A DNA stretch of 64,000 nucleotides from Rhodobacteraceae bacterium Alg231-30 (GCA_900143615.1 FREU01000002.1:724663-788662), one strand, 5' to 3'; positions 1 to 8,803 are shown, counted from the stretch's first letter. Notes: a model not told the origin generated them from the sequence alone. Translations and numbers: made by a program.

Positions 1-1023
1 CACAACCACTTCGTCAAACGAGGTGATAAAGGCAAACAGGCCGCCGGAAATCACGCCGGGCAAGATCAGCGGCATCTGCACGCGGAAGAAAGTTGTGACC
101 GGATTGGCGCCCATGTTGGCCGCGGCGCGGGTCAAGGAGTGATCAAAGCCGACCAAAGTGGCGGTCACTGTGATGATCACAAAAGGAATGCCCAAGACGG
201 CATGCGCCAGAACAACTTTGATGTAGCCGACGAAGTTTTTGTCCAGACCCAACGTTCCCTCGAGCCAATTACCGATCTGGCTGTAGAAGAAGAACATACC
301 AGTGGCCGAGATGATCAGCGGTACAATCATTGGCGAGATCATAATCGCCATGATCGCGCGTTTTCCCGGAACGTGGCTTTGGGACAGGCCGATGGCGGCC
401 AAAGTGCCAAGGCTGACCGAAATCACCGTCGCAATCGGCGCAATGATCAGCGAGTTTTTGAAGGACCGCTGCCATTCGTTATTCGAGAAGAAGTCCTGAT
501 AGTGTTTGAGCGAATAGCCTTCGGCTTTGAACTGCAGCATCTCTGGTGTGAAGGTGAAGAAATCCTCGGCGTTAAACGACAGCGGCATCACAACAAGGAT
601 CGGCGTGATCAGGAAGACAAAGATCGCCCCACAGATCACACGGAAGCCGTAGTGCCAAAGCACCTGACCGGGTGTGAGATAGGGCAAAAGGCGTGCGCGA
701 TAGCGGCCTTCGTAAAGCCAGTAAGTGAACCAGTAAAACAGCCAGCCGAAAATGAGCCCGAGAACAACGCCCGGGATGCCGCCTGCGAAGAAGCCGAAAC
801 CGGCAAACAGCACGATGGAAATCCATTTTGCCATCTGCTCGTTCTTGAGCACCGCAATGTAGAAAAATCCAAGCGCGGCCACCAAAGCAGCGCCGATCAG
901 CACGCCAAGCGTGCTTTGATCTTTGGCGGTGCCGACGAACAGGCCAAGGAGCCCGCCCGCGGCAGCAATGCAAGGTAGAACCAGCGACAGTGGCTTGCGG
1001 GATATAGGTGTGAGTGCTGCCAT
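1..1023 (-). CDS. ABC transporter permease, PotC-like (3' end cut by window edge)
   Basis: Inner-membrane permease of a polyamine-type ABC importer; 341 codons are visible and no stop is reached before the window edge. The C-terminal half carries the typical binding-protein-dependent transport fold, with an EAA loop (TRAAANMGANP...LPG) near residues 300-326 that docks on the ATPase. The first ~125 residues hold extra hydrophobic stretches (AAAGGLLGLFVG, LVAALGFFYIAVL, GIPGVVLGLIFGWLFYW) that are not part of the usual ~260-residue PotC. It starts 4 bases after the stop of the upstream permease gene, so the two are co-transcribed. Family assignment is secure; the substrate is inferred from neighbours. 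Confidence 0.9.
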   Translation of the reverse strand, partial: MAALTPISRKPLSLVLPCIAAAGGLLGLFVGTAKDQSTLGVLIGAALVAALGFFYIAVLKNEQMAKWISIVLFAGFGFFAGGIPGVVLGLIFGWLFYWFTYWLYEGRYRARLLPYLTPGQVLWHYGFRVICGAIFVFLITPILVVMPLSFNAEDFFTFTPEMLQFKAEGYSLKHYQDFFSNNEWQRSFKNSLIIAPIATVISVSLGTLAAIGLSQSHVPGKRAIMAIMISPMIVPLIISATGMFFFYSQIGNWLEGTLGLDKNFVGYIKVVLAHAVLGIPFVIITVTATLVGFDHSLTRAAANMGANPVTTFFRVQMPLILPGVISGGLFAFITSFDEVVV

Positions 1024-1027
1024 GATC

Positions 1028-2302
1028 TTATCCCAACTTCACATTGTCGATGCCGACGATCTTGTCATAGGCCCAATAAAGGACCAGCACGACCGCCAGA
1101 AGGATGGTGCCCAGCGCGGCCGCGAGGCCCCAGTTGAGCGAGCTGGAAATGTGATAGGCAATCCGGTTGGAAATGAAGACGCCTTTGGTGCCGCCAACAA
1201 TTTCCGGTGTGATGTAGTAGCCAATCGACAGGATGAACACGAGGATCGACCCTGCGCCGATGCCCGGTACAGACAACGGGAAATAGACCCGCCAGAAGGC
1301 TGTCCAGTTGGTTGCGCCCATCGATTTCGCTGCGCGAAGATAGGTTGGCTTGATCGTTTGCATGACGGAATACATGGGCAGGATCATGAACGGCAACAGG
1401 ATGTGCGTCATCGCAATGATAGTACCGAGCTGGTTGTTGATCATCACAAGGCGTGCGTCATCAGCCACAATGCCAAGCCAGACCAAGACTTCGTTGATCA
1501 CGCCTTGCTGTTGCAACATGACTTTCCATGCCGAGGTTCGCACCAAGAGCGAGGTCCAGAACGGCAGGAGCACAAGGATCATCAACACGTTTGCGGTGCG
1601 GGCAGGCAGATTGGCCAAGAGCCACGCCACCGGATAGCCCAGCAAAATACAGGACACCGTAATGACCATCGACATGAACAGGGTACGCTGGAACAGCTTG
1701 ATCAGGATCTGTTTGTCTTCGGGCTGCGCCTTGGCCCCTTCGACTGTGCGCTGCATGTCGATCGCGTTCAGGAAGTAGCCGTTGGTATATTTGACAGAGT
1801 GGGTTTTGATCACCTGCCAAGTTTCAACGTCACCCCATTTTTTGTCGATGTCGATGATCTTGTCTTTGAAAGGGGCATCAGCTGCAGGATCCAGCTTTTT
1901 GATCTGTCGGCCGGACTTGCGGAACAGCGACGACATACCGGTGTGTTCATAGTTCAAACGGCTGCCGAGGCGGGTGTGTTTCTTGGCCTCAATCGCGGCA
2001 ACCATGTCGGTGGTAAAGGCCGCATAGAGTGCTTCGTCGGGCAATTCGCCAGAGGTGGCATCCCAATTTTGCAGCTCGGCCACTGTCAGCGGAAGGGTTT
2101 CAGCCACACTGCCGTTTTCGACAGAGCGAAACAGCATGGAGCCGATCGGGATCACGAAAGACACCAGCACAAAGATCAGCAGCGGCGCAATCAGTGCGAG
2201 CGCGCGCATTTTCTGAAGTCTGAGCGCGCGGGCCAGACTTTTCTTGAGCGGTGTGCCATCCGCCGCGAGCATCGGCCCGCTTTGCGTGGACGTGTCGGTC
2301 AT
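1028..2302 (-). CDS. ABC transporter permease, PotB-like
   Basis: First permease of the minus-strand polyamine-type importer, 424 residues, longer than the ~285 of PotB. A first membrane segment (about residues 32-58) is followed by a hydrophilic insertion of about 140 residues, predicted periplasmic, before the standard membrane core begins near residue 208. The EAA loop (LRAAKSMGATNW...PG) lies near residues 322-350. ATG start with GGGGA a few bases upstream. It follows the binding-protein gene after a 97-base gap that contains a strong hairpin, and is followed 4 bases later by the second permease. The insertion is seen directly; its function is unknown. Confidence 0.92.
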   Translation of the reverse strand: MTDTSTQSGPMLAADGTPLKKSLARALRLQKMRALALIAPLLIFVLVSFVIPIGSMLFRSVENGSVAETLPLTVAELQNWDATSGELPDEALYAAFTTDMVAAIEAKKHTRLGSRLNYEHTGMSSLFRKSGRQIKKLDPAADAPFKDKIIDIDKKWGDVETWQVIKTHSVKYTNGYFLNAIDMQRTVEGAKAQPEDKQILIKLFQRTLFMSMVITVSCILLGYPVAWLLANLPARTANVLMILVLLPFWTSLLVRTSAWKVMLQQQGVINEVLVWLGIVADDARLVMINNQLGTIIAMTHILLPFMILPMYSVMQTIKPTYLRAAKSMGATNWTAFWRVYFPLSVPGIGAGSILVFILSIGYYITPEIVGGTKGVFISNRIAYHISSSLNWGLAAALGTILLAVVLVLYWAYDKIVGIDNVKLG

Positions 2303-2355
2303 ATGATCCCCGTTAATTCTTTTGTCGCCGGACTTGTGCCCGATCGTTTTGTAGG

Positions 2356-2382
2356 GGAAAGGGCCGACGCGCGGCCCTTTCC
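2356..2382 (-). promoter_or_regulatory. Intercistronic RNA hairpin between binding protein and permease genes
   Basis: Perfect 11-bp inverted repeat: GGAAAGGGCCG at 2356-2366 and CGGCCCTTTCC at 2372-2382, loop of 5. On the transcribed minus strand no T-tract follows, so it is not a typical intrinsic terminator. Its place, between an abundant binding-protein gene and the permease genes, fits a stability or processing hairpin that raises binding-protein mRNA relative to the rest of the operon. Confidence 0.6.
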
Positions 2383-2399
2383 GTTATCCTAAGCGGCGA

Positions 2400-3488
2400 T
2401 TATTTCGCCAACCACGCCTGGAATTTGGCGTCGATGTCGTCACGGTAGTCAGCCCAGAATTCGTAGTTGTAGAGGAACGTGTTCTTGGCGTTTTCCGGAT
2501 CGGTTGGCATGTGTGGCGCCATGTCGATACCCAGTTCAGCGTGCTGACCTACGAGAGGTGCAGAAGACTTACGTGCAGGACCGTACGAGATGTACTTGGC
2601 CTGATCCGCCAGACGCTGTGTGTCTGTTGCGAACATGATGTAGTCCAGAGCACGGGCTTTACGCTCATCACTCAGACCGGCCGGGATGATCCAGCCGTCA
2701 AGGTCAAACACTTGCGCGTCCCACAGCATGGCTACTGGCTGTTTCTGCTCTTCGATCACCGAGAACAGACGACCGTTGTAGGTTGAGCCCATGATGACTT
2801 CGCCGTCAGCCAGCAGCTGAGGTGTGTCAGCACCAGCAGACCACCAGATCACGCTGTCTTTGATGGTGTCGAGTTTGGCCAGAGCCTGATCCTGACCTTC
2901 TGGAGTGGCCAGAACGTCATATACGTCATCTTTGGCGACGCCGTCACAGAGCAGAGCCCATTCCATGTTGTTGATTGGGCGTTTTTCCAGCGAACGTTTG
3001 CCGGGGTATGCGTCCAGATCAAATACTGAACAGATCTCTGTTGGAGCTGTGTCGCCAACCAGATCTGTGCGGTAGCCGAAAGTGGTCGAGTACACGATCT
3101 GAGGGATAAAGCACTCAGACACCAGCAGGTCGCCGAAATCTTCGGAAGCAGATGTTCCGTCAGGTGCAGCCGCCAGTTGGGTGTCTGCGTCGATTTCCAT
3201 CGCCAGACCTTCGTCACACAGACGCATGGCGTCCGCAGCAACAACGTCAACAACGTCCCATGTTACGTTGCCGGCTTCGTCCATGGCGCGCAGTTTGGCC
3301 ACAGCTTCAGCAGAGCTGTCGTCATTCAGAATGGTGACGCCGGTCTTTTCCGAATAGGGCTCGTGATAAGCTTTGAGCTGTGATTTGGAATAAGCACCGC
3401 CCCAAGACACGATGGTCATTTCTTCAGCGATGGCTGCAGGTGCAACCAGCGCAGTCGTGACGGCCAATGCTGTCAGTTTGGTTTTCAT
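2400..3488 (-). CDS. Periplasmic solute-binding protein, polyamine type (PotD-like)
   Basis: Extracellular solute-binding protein of the PotD/PotF superfamily, 362 residues, with a cleavable signal peptide (hydrophobic core LTALAVTTALVAPAA, then AEE). The mature start, MTIVSWGGAYSKSQLKAYHEP, is typical of family 1 binding proteins for polyamines or similar cations. The ATG at 3488 is preferred: AAGGAG at 3497-3502 is 8 bases upstream of it, whereas a GTG 9 bases further up overlaps that ribosome site. It lies between the ATPase gene and the permease genes. The ligand is not proven; putrescine, spermidine or a related compound is likely from context. Confidence 0.9.
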   Translation of the reverse strand: MKTKLTALAVTTALVAPAAIAEEMTIVSWGGAYSKSQLKAYHEPYSEKTGVTILNDDSSAEAVAKLRAMDEAGNVTWDVVDVVAADAMRLCDEGLAMEIDADTQLAAAPDGTSASEDFGDLLVSECFIPQIVYSTTFGYRTDLVGDTAPTEICSVFDLDAYPGKRSLEKRPINNMEWALLCDGVAKDDVYDVLATPEGQDQALAKLDTIKDSVIWWSAGADTPQLLADGEVIMGSTYNGRLFSVIEEQKQPVAMLWDAQVFDLDGWIIPAGLSDERKARALDYIMFATDTQRLADQAKYISYGPARKSSAPLVGQHAELGIDMAPHMPTDPENAKNTFLYNYEFWADYRDDIDAKFQAWLAK

Positions 3489-3563
3489 ATTTAACACTCC
3501 TTGTTGAACTTTTTTGGTCTTTATGAGGCCGGGTCTTGCGCCCGGTTTGGCACATCGTACAGT

Positions 3564-4667
3564 TTATGCGTCCAATGCGCGGCAATCTTCCGGCAACCAA
3601 CCCACTTCGATTTGTTGCCCCGGTGTCAGACGTTCCACATCCGGCGCGTTGCGGGTTTTGATGATGAACTCATCATTGCCAGCCACGGACAAACGGGTAC
3701 GGAAAATGTCGCCCATATAGATGAACTCTTTCACCACGGCCTTGAGGGTATGTGCGCCCTCCTGGATGCGGTCTTTGTTATACTCCACCCGCTCCGGACG
3801 GATCGACACGCGGGTGCGCGCACCCGGCTTGACGCTCTCATGCACGGGTTTACAGTCGATCAGCTCACCGTCATCCAGCTCAACCAGCGCAAGGCCGTTG
3901 TTGATCTCTTTGACCACGCCTTCCAGCGTGTTGTTCTCGCCAATGAACTGCGCCACAAAGCTGTTCTGCGGCTCTTCATATAGCGTGTCCGGCGGATCGA
4001 GCTGTTGAATGCGACCATCATCAAACACCGCGACGCGATCTGACATGGTCAGTGCTTCGGTTTGATCGTGGGTCACATAAACCGTGGTGATGCCCAGGTT
4101 ATGCGCGAGATTAGTGATCTCGAACTGCATTTTTTCCCGAAGCTGTTTGTCGAGCGCGCCGAGCGGCTCATCCATCAGCACCAGCTCGGGTTCGAACACC
4201 AGCGCCCGCGCCAAGGCGATCCGCTGCTGCTGACCACCGGAAAGCTGTGCCGGACGGCGGCCGCCGAAAGCGCCCATTTCCACCATGTCCAGTGCACGCT
4301 TGATTTTCGCTTCGCGGTCAGACTTGCCCATCTTGCGCACCTCAAGCGGAAAGCTGAGGTTTTCGGCAATGGTCATATGCGGAAACAGCGCGTAGTTCTG
4401 GAACACCATGCCGATGCCGCGTTTGTGCGGTGGGATGTTGTTAATCGAGGTGCCGCCCAGACGAATGTCGCCATGGGTCGCAGTCTCAAATCCAGCCAAC
4501 ATCATCAAGCAGGTTGTCTTGCCAGAACCAGAGGGGCCGAGCATCGTCAGGAACTCGCCCCGTGGCATGGTCAGGTTCAGATCTTTGACAACGAGAATTT
4601 CGCCATCATAGCTCTTTTGAACGCGGTCGAATTCGACAAACGCGTCATTAGATTCAGTATCAGCCAA
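3564..4667 (-). CDS. ABC transporter ATPase, PotA-like
   Basis: Cytoplasmic ATPase that energises the minus-strand importer, 367 residues. Walker A GPSGSGKTT at 44-52, signature LSGGQ at 142-146, Walker B LVLMDEP at 162-168, and a C-terminal TOBE-type regulatory domain after about residue 240 (MalK/PotA family). The start is a TTG at 4667, supported by GGGAG 6 bases upstream. It is the promoter-proximal gene of a four-gene operon (ATPase, binding protein, permease, permease). A 22-bp imperfect palindrome 59-80 bases upstream may be its operator. Confidence 0.92.
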   Translation of the reverse strand: MADTESNDAFVEFDRVQKSYDGEILVVKDLNLTMPRGEFLTMLGPSGSGKTTCLMMLAGFETATHGDIRLGGTSINNIPPHKRGIGMVFQNYALFPHMTIAENLSFPLEVRKMGKSDREAKIKRALDMVEMGAFGGRRPAQLSGGQQQRIALARALVFEPELVLMDEPLGALDKQLREKMQFEITNLAHNLGITTVYVTHDQTEALTMSDRVAVFDDGRIQQLDPPDTLYEEPQNSFVAQFIGENNTLEGVVKEINNGLALVELDDGELIDCKPVHESVKPGARTRVSIRPERVEYNKDRIQEGAHTLKAVVKEFIYMGDIFRTRLSVAGNDEFIIKTRNAPDVERLTPGQQIEVGWLPEDCRALDA

Positions 4668-4725
4668 AACCGGCTCCCTGTTTTTTCATAGGCAGATTTG
4701 CTCTGCACTTGTGTCCCTTAGGTAA

Positions 4726-4747
4726 GCACACCTGCAGGCAGATGTGC
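4726..4747. promoter_or_regulatory. Imperfect palindrome upstream of the PotA-like gene, candidate operator
   Basis: Left arm GCACACCTGC at 4726-4735 and right arm GCAGATGTGC at 4738-4747 pair at 9 of 10 positions with a 2-base centre. It lies in the 376-base gap between the ABC operon and the aminotransferase, 59-80 bases upstream of the ATPase start codon. Related half-site GGCAGATTTGC occurs at 4691-4701. Function is inferred from position and symmetry only; the rest of the gap shows no gene, only the terminator at 4990-5022. Confidence 0.4.
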
Positions 4748-4989
4748 AACAACGCGTTAGGATCGGTAGATTTTGCGACGAAAGCCCAAGCCACACAGGC
4801 TTTTTGCGACATATTTCACGTCGTTTTCGTCATAAGTTTAGTTTTTTATTCACCGAGTCGACGTTGCGTCACCTTGGTCATATGCCTGAAATCACGGCAA
4901 AATCGAATTTTTGCGGCAAAAGCGCTTTTTATATGCATATTTTGACGGTGTCATTGCCTAAGGATTCGGCACGGCTCGGCCCGCCGCAT

Positions 4990-5022
4990 AAAAAAACCCG
5001 GAGACAAAAGCCGCCGGGTTTT
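4990..5022 (-). terminator. Rho-independent terminator after the aminotransferase gene
   Basis: On the minus strand the stem AAAACCCGG / CCGGGTTTT (5014-5022 and 4993-5001) with a 12-base loop runs directly into a T-tract (A-run at 4991-4996 on the + strand). It sits 21 bases past the aminotransferase stop and separates that gene from the ABC operon downstream. Confidence 0.8.
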
Positions 5023-5043
5023 CGAGGCACCACGGGAGATTGG

Positions 5044-6432
5044 TTACCCCATCAGTCCTTCTGCTTTGATCTGCTCATAGGTCAGATCCAGAGCGCGGGT
5101 GGCGCGTTCAATCAAGGTGTCAATCTCTTCAGGTGTGATCACCAGCGGCGGCGAAATAATCATACGATCGCCGACATGGCGCATCACCAGATTGTTGGCG
5201 AAACAGTGCTCGCGGCATTTGTAGCCCACTGATCCGGCATGCTCGCCAAAGGTGGCGCGGGTGGCTTTGTTTGGCGTCAGGGTAATAGACCCCATCATGC
5301 CAACAAGATTGGCCTCGCCCACAAGCGGGTGGTCCGCAAGCGCCTGCCATTTCTTCTTGAGGTGTGGTCCGGCGACGTTGCGCACGTGGCCAATCACATC
5401 CTCTTCTTCAAGGATCCGCAGGTTTTCTAGCGCAACCGCGGCAGCAACCGGATGTCCGGAATAGGTATAGCCGTGATTAAATTCCGTTGCGCCCACAACT
5501 TTTGCCACCTCGTCACAAACGATCGAGCCACCGATGGGCGCATAGCCCGAGCTAAGGCCCTTGGCGATGGTCATGATGTGTGGCGTCCACCCGACGGTTT
5601 GTGATCCAAACCAGTTACCGGTACGGCCAAACCCACAAATCACTTCGTCGGCAATCAACAGGATTTCATATTTGTCGCAGATGCGCTGAATTTCAGGGTA
5701 ATAGCTCTCCGGTGGGACAATCACACCGCCGGCGCCTTGAACAGGCTCGGCGATAAAGGCCGCAACACGGTCTTCACCAATTTCCAGAATTGCTTTTTCC
5801 AGCTCTTGGGCGCGGGCCAAGCCAAACTCCTCTGGAGACATGTCACCACCTTCAGACCACCAGTTGGGCTGAGGAATGTGATGCACATCAGGAATTGGCA
5901 AGCCGCCCTGCTGATGCATCGGAATCATGCCGCCAAGGCTTGCCCCACCCAGCGTCGAACCGTGATACGCGTTCTGGCGTGAGATGATGACATTTTTGTC
6001 CGGCTTACCTTTGGCCGACCAATAGTGACGTACCATACGGATGTTTGTGTCGTTGGCTTCTGAACCAGACCCCGCATAGAAGACGTGGTTCAGATCACCC
6101 GGCGCCAGTTCGGCAAGTTTGGCCGAAAGCGCGATGACCGGAGCGTGCGACGTCATAAAGAAAGTGTTGTAATAGGGTAGCTCACGCATTTGACGCGCGG
6201 CCACATCGGCCAACTCGTCGCGGCCGTAACCGATATTGACACACCACAGACCGGCCATTGCATCAAGGATCTGGTTCCCCTCACTATCCGTCAGGGTCAC
6301 GCCGGACGCGCTGGTTATGATACGTGCCCCACGTTCCGCCAGCTCATCCTGATTGGAAAACGGATGCATATGGTGCGCGGCATCCAAAGCCTGAAGCTCG
6401 GCAGTCGGTAGGTGATTGGTGATCATATTCAT
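5044..6432 (-). CDS. spuC: Class III aminotransferase, probable putrescine (polyamine)-pyruvate aminotransferase
   Basis: PLP-dependent class III (omega) aminotransferase, 462 residues from the ATG at 6432, chosen because GAGG lies 6 bases upstream; a longer frame would begin at 6462. Visible family marks: PLP phosphate-binding GSGSEAND near 121-128, aspartate of ADEV near 262, and the Schiff-base lysine in TIAKGLSSGY at about 291. It would transfer the amino group of putrescine or another diamine to pyruvate, the first step of polyamine breakdown. The neighbours (two polyamine importers, PuuB-like oxidase, GntR regulator) support that substrate; beta-alanine or taurine-type amines remain possible. 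A TGATCAAATT site lies 73-82 bases upstream. Confidence 0.88.
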   Translation of the reverse strand: MNMITNHLPTAELQALDAAHHMHPFSNQDELAERGARIITSASGVTLTDSEGNQILDAMAGLWCVNIGYGRDELADVAARQMRELPYYNTFFMTSHAPVIALSAKLAELAPGDLNHVFYAGSGSEANDTNIRMVRHYWSAKGKPDKNVIISRQNAYHGSTLGGASLGGMIPMHQQGGLPIPDVHHIPQPNWWSEGGDMSPEEFGLARAQELEKAILEIGEDRVAAFIAEPVQGAGGVIVPPESYYPEIQRICDKYEILLIADEVICGFGRTGNWFGSQTVGWTPHIMTIAKGLSSGYAPIGGSIVCDEVAKVVGATEFNHGYTYSGHPVAAAVALENLRILEEEDVIGHVRNVAGPHLKKKWQALADHPLVGEANLVGMMGSITLTPNKATRATFGEHAGSVGYKCREHCFANNLVMRHVGDRMIISPPLVITPEEIDTLIERATRALDLTYEQIKAEGLMG

Positions 6433-6504
6433 GTGGTACCTCGTCGGACGATCAATGGACACAAACCAGCGGTTTTATGTCTCTGTTTGCTGCCGACAAG
6501 AATA

Positions 6505-6514
6505 TGATCAAATT
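6505..6514. promoter_or_regulatory. Candidate operator site A (TGATCAAATT)
   Basis: Copy A of the 10-bp word TGATCAAATT, at 73-82 bases upstream of the aminotransferase start and just past the end of the GntR gene. The core TGATCA is palindromic. Three further copies flank the two potF genes. The repetition only in gaps around one regulator gene suggests that regulator's binding site; this is inference. Confidence 0.5.
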
Positions 6515-6518
6515 ATGA

Positions 6519-7250
6519 TTAGTCAATCACCTCTGCAAATGATGAGGAATTTTCCATCGCCGCGCGCATTTGCTCCATACCTTGATGGACGTCTTCACGA
6601 ATGGCTTCGGCGGTGGCTTCAGAATCACGCGCAGTGAGAGCCAACAGAGCTTTTTTGTGTTTGTCCGGCAGGTTTTGCGTGCCCATGCGGCCACAAACAA
6701 CCCGCATAGCAGGACCAAACCGCAACCAAATGCTCTCGGCCACTTCATTTAAAATGGGCGCATCTGCGATGGCGTACAGCTTCGCGTGGAACGCATAATT
6801 GTGCCGCAGGTAGGCTTCGACATCGCCGCGAGAAATAGAGTCGTCCAAAATCGAGTCAATTTCCGTTAATTCCGCAATCTGGGAATCCGTGATATTTCCT
6901 ACAGCCATAGCAGCAAGTTGCGGTTCGATGAATTCCCTCAACAGGATTAACTCATTGATATCTTTGATAGTTGGCGTCGGAACAATCACCCGACGGTTAC
7001 CGCGAAATTCAAGGGCGCCTTCGCTGGTCAAACGGCGGATCGCCTCTCGAATCGGGGTCATGCCTGCACCGGTGCGTTCAATCAGACCTTGAATGGTCAC
7101 AGCCTCACCAGGCGTCAGCTCGCCGAACATCACAGCGTTGCGCAATTGCTGATAGACCTGCTGGTGAACCGGAATGCGGCGTTCGGTTTGCGGTTCTTTT
7201 CCCAAAGTATGATTATTTTCAAAACTGCCTTGCATGTCTGCTATTTTCAC
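6519..7250 (-). CDS. GntR-family transcriptional regulator with FCD domain
   Basis: One-component regulator, 243 residues from a GTG at 7250; an ATG at 7235 is an alternative, and GGAG at 7250-7253 does not decide cleanly. The N-terminal winged helix spans about residues 25-95 (HQQVYQQLRNAVMFGELTPGE, then TPIREAIRRLTSEGAL), followed by an all-helical FCD ligand domain with metal-type residues (LRHNYAFHAKLY). It is transcribed with or into the aminotransferase gene, and divergent from the first potF gene. FCD regulators usually sense small carboxylates or amines and control adjacent catabolic genes; control of polyamine uptake and transamination is the natural reading. Confidence 0.88.
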   Translation of the reverse strand: MKIADMQGSFENNHTLGKEPQTERRIPVHQQVYQQLRNAVMFGELTPGEAVTIQGLIERTGAGMTPIREAIRRLTSEGALEFRGNRRVIVPTPTIKDINELILLREFIEPQLAAMAVGNITDSQIAELTEIDSILDDSISRGDVEAYLRHNYAFHAKLYAIADAPILNEVAESIWLRFGPAMRVVCGRMGTQNLPDKHKKALLALTARDSEATAEAIREDVHQGMEQMRAAMENSSSFAEVID

Positions 7251-7315
7251 TCCACTTCACCCGTTCGCGCACCCTCCGTACCATCTTTGGGGCACGCGGA
7301 TAATTCCACAGTAAA

Positions 7316-7330
7316 AAACTTGATCAAATT
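7316..7330. promoter_or_regulatory. Candidate operator site B (AAACTTGATCAAATT)
   Basis: Copy B of the repeated word, identical over 15 bases to copy D. It ends 52 bases before the first potF start codon; copy D ends 56 bases before the second potF start. It also lies about 65-80 bases upstream of the divergent GntR gene, so one site could serve both promoters and allow autoregulation. Confidence 0.55.
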
Positions 7331-7381
7331 GTCCACTATTAAGGCAGTTTAGTCAAATCCATAACACGTCAGGGGACTCAG

Positions 7382-8467
7382 ATGAAGACTTCTCTCTTTG
7401 CGCTCGCCACCACTTTTTCAGCGCTGGCCTCGGCCAGTTTTGCTGACGAAATCAATGTCTACAACTGGTCAGACTACATCGACAGAAGCCTTTTAAACCA
7501 ATTCGAAGAAGAAACTGGTATTAAGCTGATCTATGATGTTTTTGACAGTAACGACGTGCTGGAAACCAAGCTATTGGCGGGCAATTCCGGCTACGACGTT
7601 GTGGCCCCTTCCAGCCTGTTTCTGCAACGCCAGATCACGGCAGGGGCTTTCCAAAAACTGGACAAATCACAACTACCTAATTCTGAAAACATGTGGGATG
7701 TGATCGAAGAACGGACGTCCATTCACGATCCGGATAACGCCTATTCCATCAACTATATGTGGGGCACCACCGGGTTGGGTGTAAATGTGGGCAAGGTTCG
7801 CGACATTCTTGGTGACGATGCGCCCATCGACTCGCTCGCATTGATTTTTGATCCAGAGAACATGGAAAAGCTGGCGAAATGCGGTGTGCACTTCCTTGAC
7901 GCGGCGGATGAAATGATCCCTGCGGCGCTGGCCTATATTGGCGAAGATCCTAACAGCCATGATCCCGAAGTTATTGCCAAGGCCGAACCCGTGCTAATGG
8001 CAGTGCGTCCGTATGTGCAGAAATTTCATAGCTCGGAATATGTCAACGGTCTCGCCAATGGTGAAATTTGTGTTGCGATCGGCTGGTCCGGCGACATTCT
8101 GCAGGCGGCGGAACGTGCTTTGGAGGCTGACAATGGTGTCGAAATTGCGTTTAACTCGACCAAAGAGGGCGCAATGATGTGGTTTGACCAATTGGCCATT
8201 CCGGTGGACGCCCCAAATCCCGAAGGCGCTCATAAATTTCTGAACTTCATCATGGATGCGCAGAACATGGCCGTGGCGTCGAACTATGTCTACTACGCAA
8301 ACGGCAACAAAGCGTCTCAGGAATTTCTTGAAGAGGATGTGATTGGCGATCCTGCGATTTATCCCGATGAGGACACGATGGAGAACCTTTTCATCACAAC
8401 GCCCTATCCGCTAAAGACCCAACGCATTGTGACGCGGCTTTTTACAAGAATTAAGTCAGGCGTCTAA
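7382..8467 (+). CDS. potF: Putrescine/polyamine-binding periplasmic protein, PotF type (copy 1)
   Basis: Periplasmic polyamine-binding protein, 361 residues, signal peptide cleaved after about residue 21 (LASASFA-DEINVYNWSDYI). The VYNWSDYI start, the VFDSNDVLETKLLAGNSGYDVVAPS block and AIGWSGD are hallmarks of PotF/PotD. It is about four-fifths identical to the next gene by eye, so this is a tandem duplication. Unlike copy 2 it is followed by a hairpin (8482-8520) and a 406-base gap, so it is probably transcribed alone and supplies a second receptor to the PotGHI transporter. The start is the ATG at 7382; the ribosome site (AGGGGA) lies at 7372-7377. Confidence 0.93.
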   Translation: MKTSLFALATTFSALASASFADEINVYNWSDYIDRSLLNQFEEETGIKLIYDVFDSNDVLETKLLAGNSGYDVVAPSSLFLQRQITAGAFQKLDKSQLPNSENMWDVIEERTSIHDPDNAYSINYMWGTTGLGVNVGKVRDILGDDAPIDSLALIFDPENMEKLAKCGVHFLDAADEMIPAALAYIGEDPNSHDPEVIAKAEPVLMAVRPYVQKFHSSEYVNGLANGEICVAIGWSGDILQAAERALEADNGVEIAFNSTKEGAMMWFDQLAIPVDAPNPEGAHKFLNFIMDAQNMAVASNYVYYANGNKASQEFLEEDVIGDPAIYPDEDTMENLFITTPYPLKTQRIVTRLFTRIKSGV

Positions 8468-8481
8468 AAGGCGACATGACT

Positions 8482-8520
8482 GGCGGCGCAGCAGAACCAA
8501 GGTTGTCCTGTCGCGCCGCC
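8482..8520 (+). terminator. Hairpin after potF copy 1, probable terminator
   Basis: Perfect 8-bp stem GGCGGCGC (8482-8489) / GCGCCGCC (8513-8520). The 23-base loop can fold further through AACC and GGTT. Only a short TTAAA follows, so termination strength is uncertain. It lies 15 bases past the potF stop and would separate copy 1 from copy 2. Confidence 0.55.
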
Positions 8521-8544
8521 TTAAAGCTCCATTCACGATGTAAG

Positions 8545-8556
8545 ATTTGATCAAAT
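8545..8556. promoter_or_regulatory. Candidate operator site C (ATTTGATCAAAT)
   Basis: A perfect 12-bp palindrome, the most symmetric copy of the repeated TGATCAAATT word. It lies in the 406-base gap between the two potF genes, about 250 bases upstream of copy D. The gap holds no convincing gene; apart from sites C and D, the hairpin at 8482-8520 and the small inverted repeat at 8838-8853 nothing else stands out. Confidence 0.5.
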
Positions 8557-8803
8557 TTAGGATTCGGCTTCGTTTAGATAACCCAAGAATCGGTGCGCGA
8601 AACGCTTGTAGCCAGCTATGTGCCCAACCACGAGCCATATAGAAGCCGATGAGCGAAAGTTGCATATTTTCTACTCATCGCGAAATCAAACCCCCTAGAA
8701 ACACAGAGTTTGGCGCGAAAATTTTAGGCGCTCCTAAAGAAGTTATCCCAGTTTGAAGACAGTTTTTACGTTCAAAACGCACAAGTATGTTGCGTTATTC
8801 CGG

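Noticed and set aside
139..2392. Long open frames on the plus strand opposite the PotB- and PotC-like genes (279 and 489 residues)
   Set aside because: Their translations are rich in His, Arg, Asp and Gln without any domain, as expected from the antisense of a membrane-protein gene; the minus-strand genes have clear family motifs and ribosome sites.
4744..5232. Open frame of 162 residues in the gap before the PotA-like gene, extending into the aminotransferase
   Set aside because: It crosses the aminotransferase terminator and the end of that gene; no ribosome site and no recognisable sequence.
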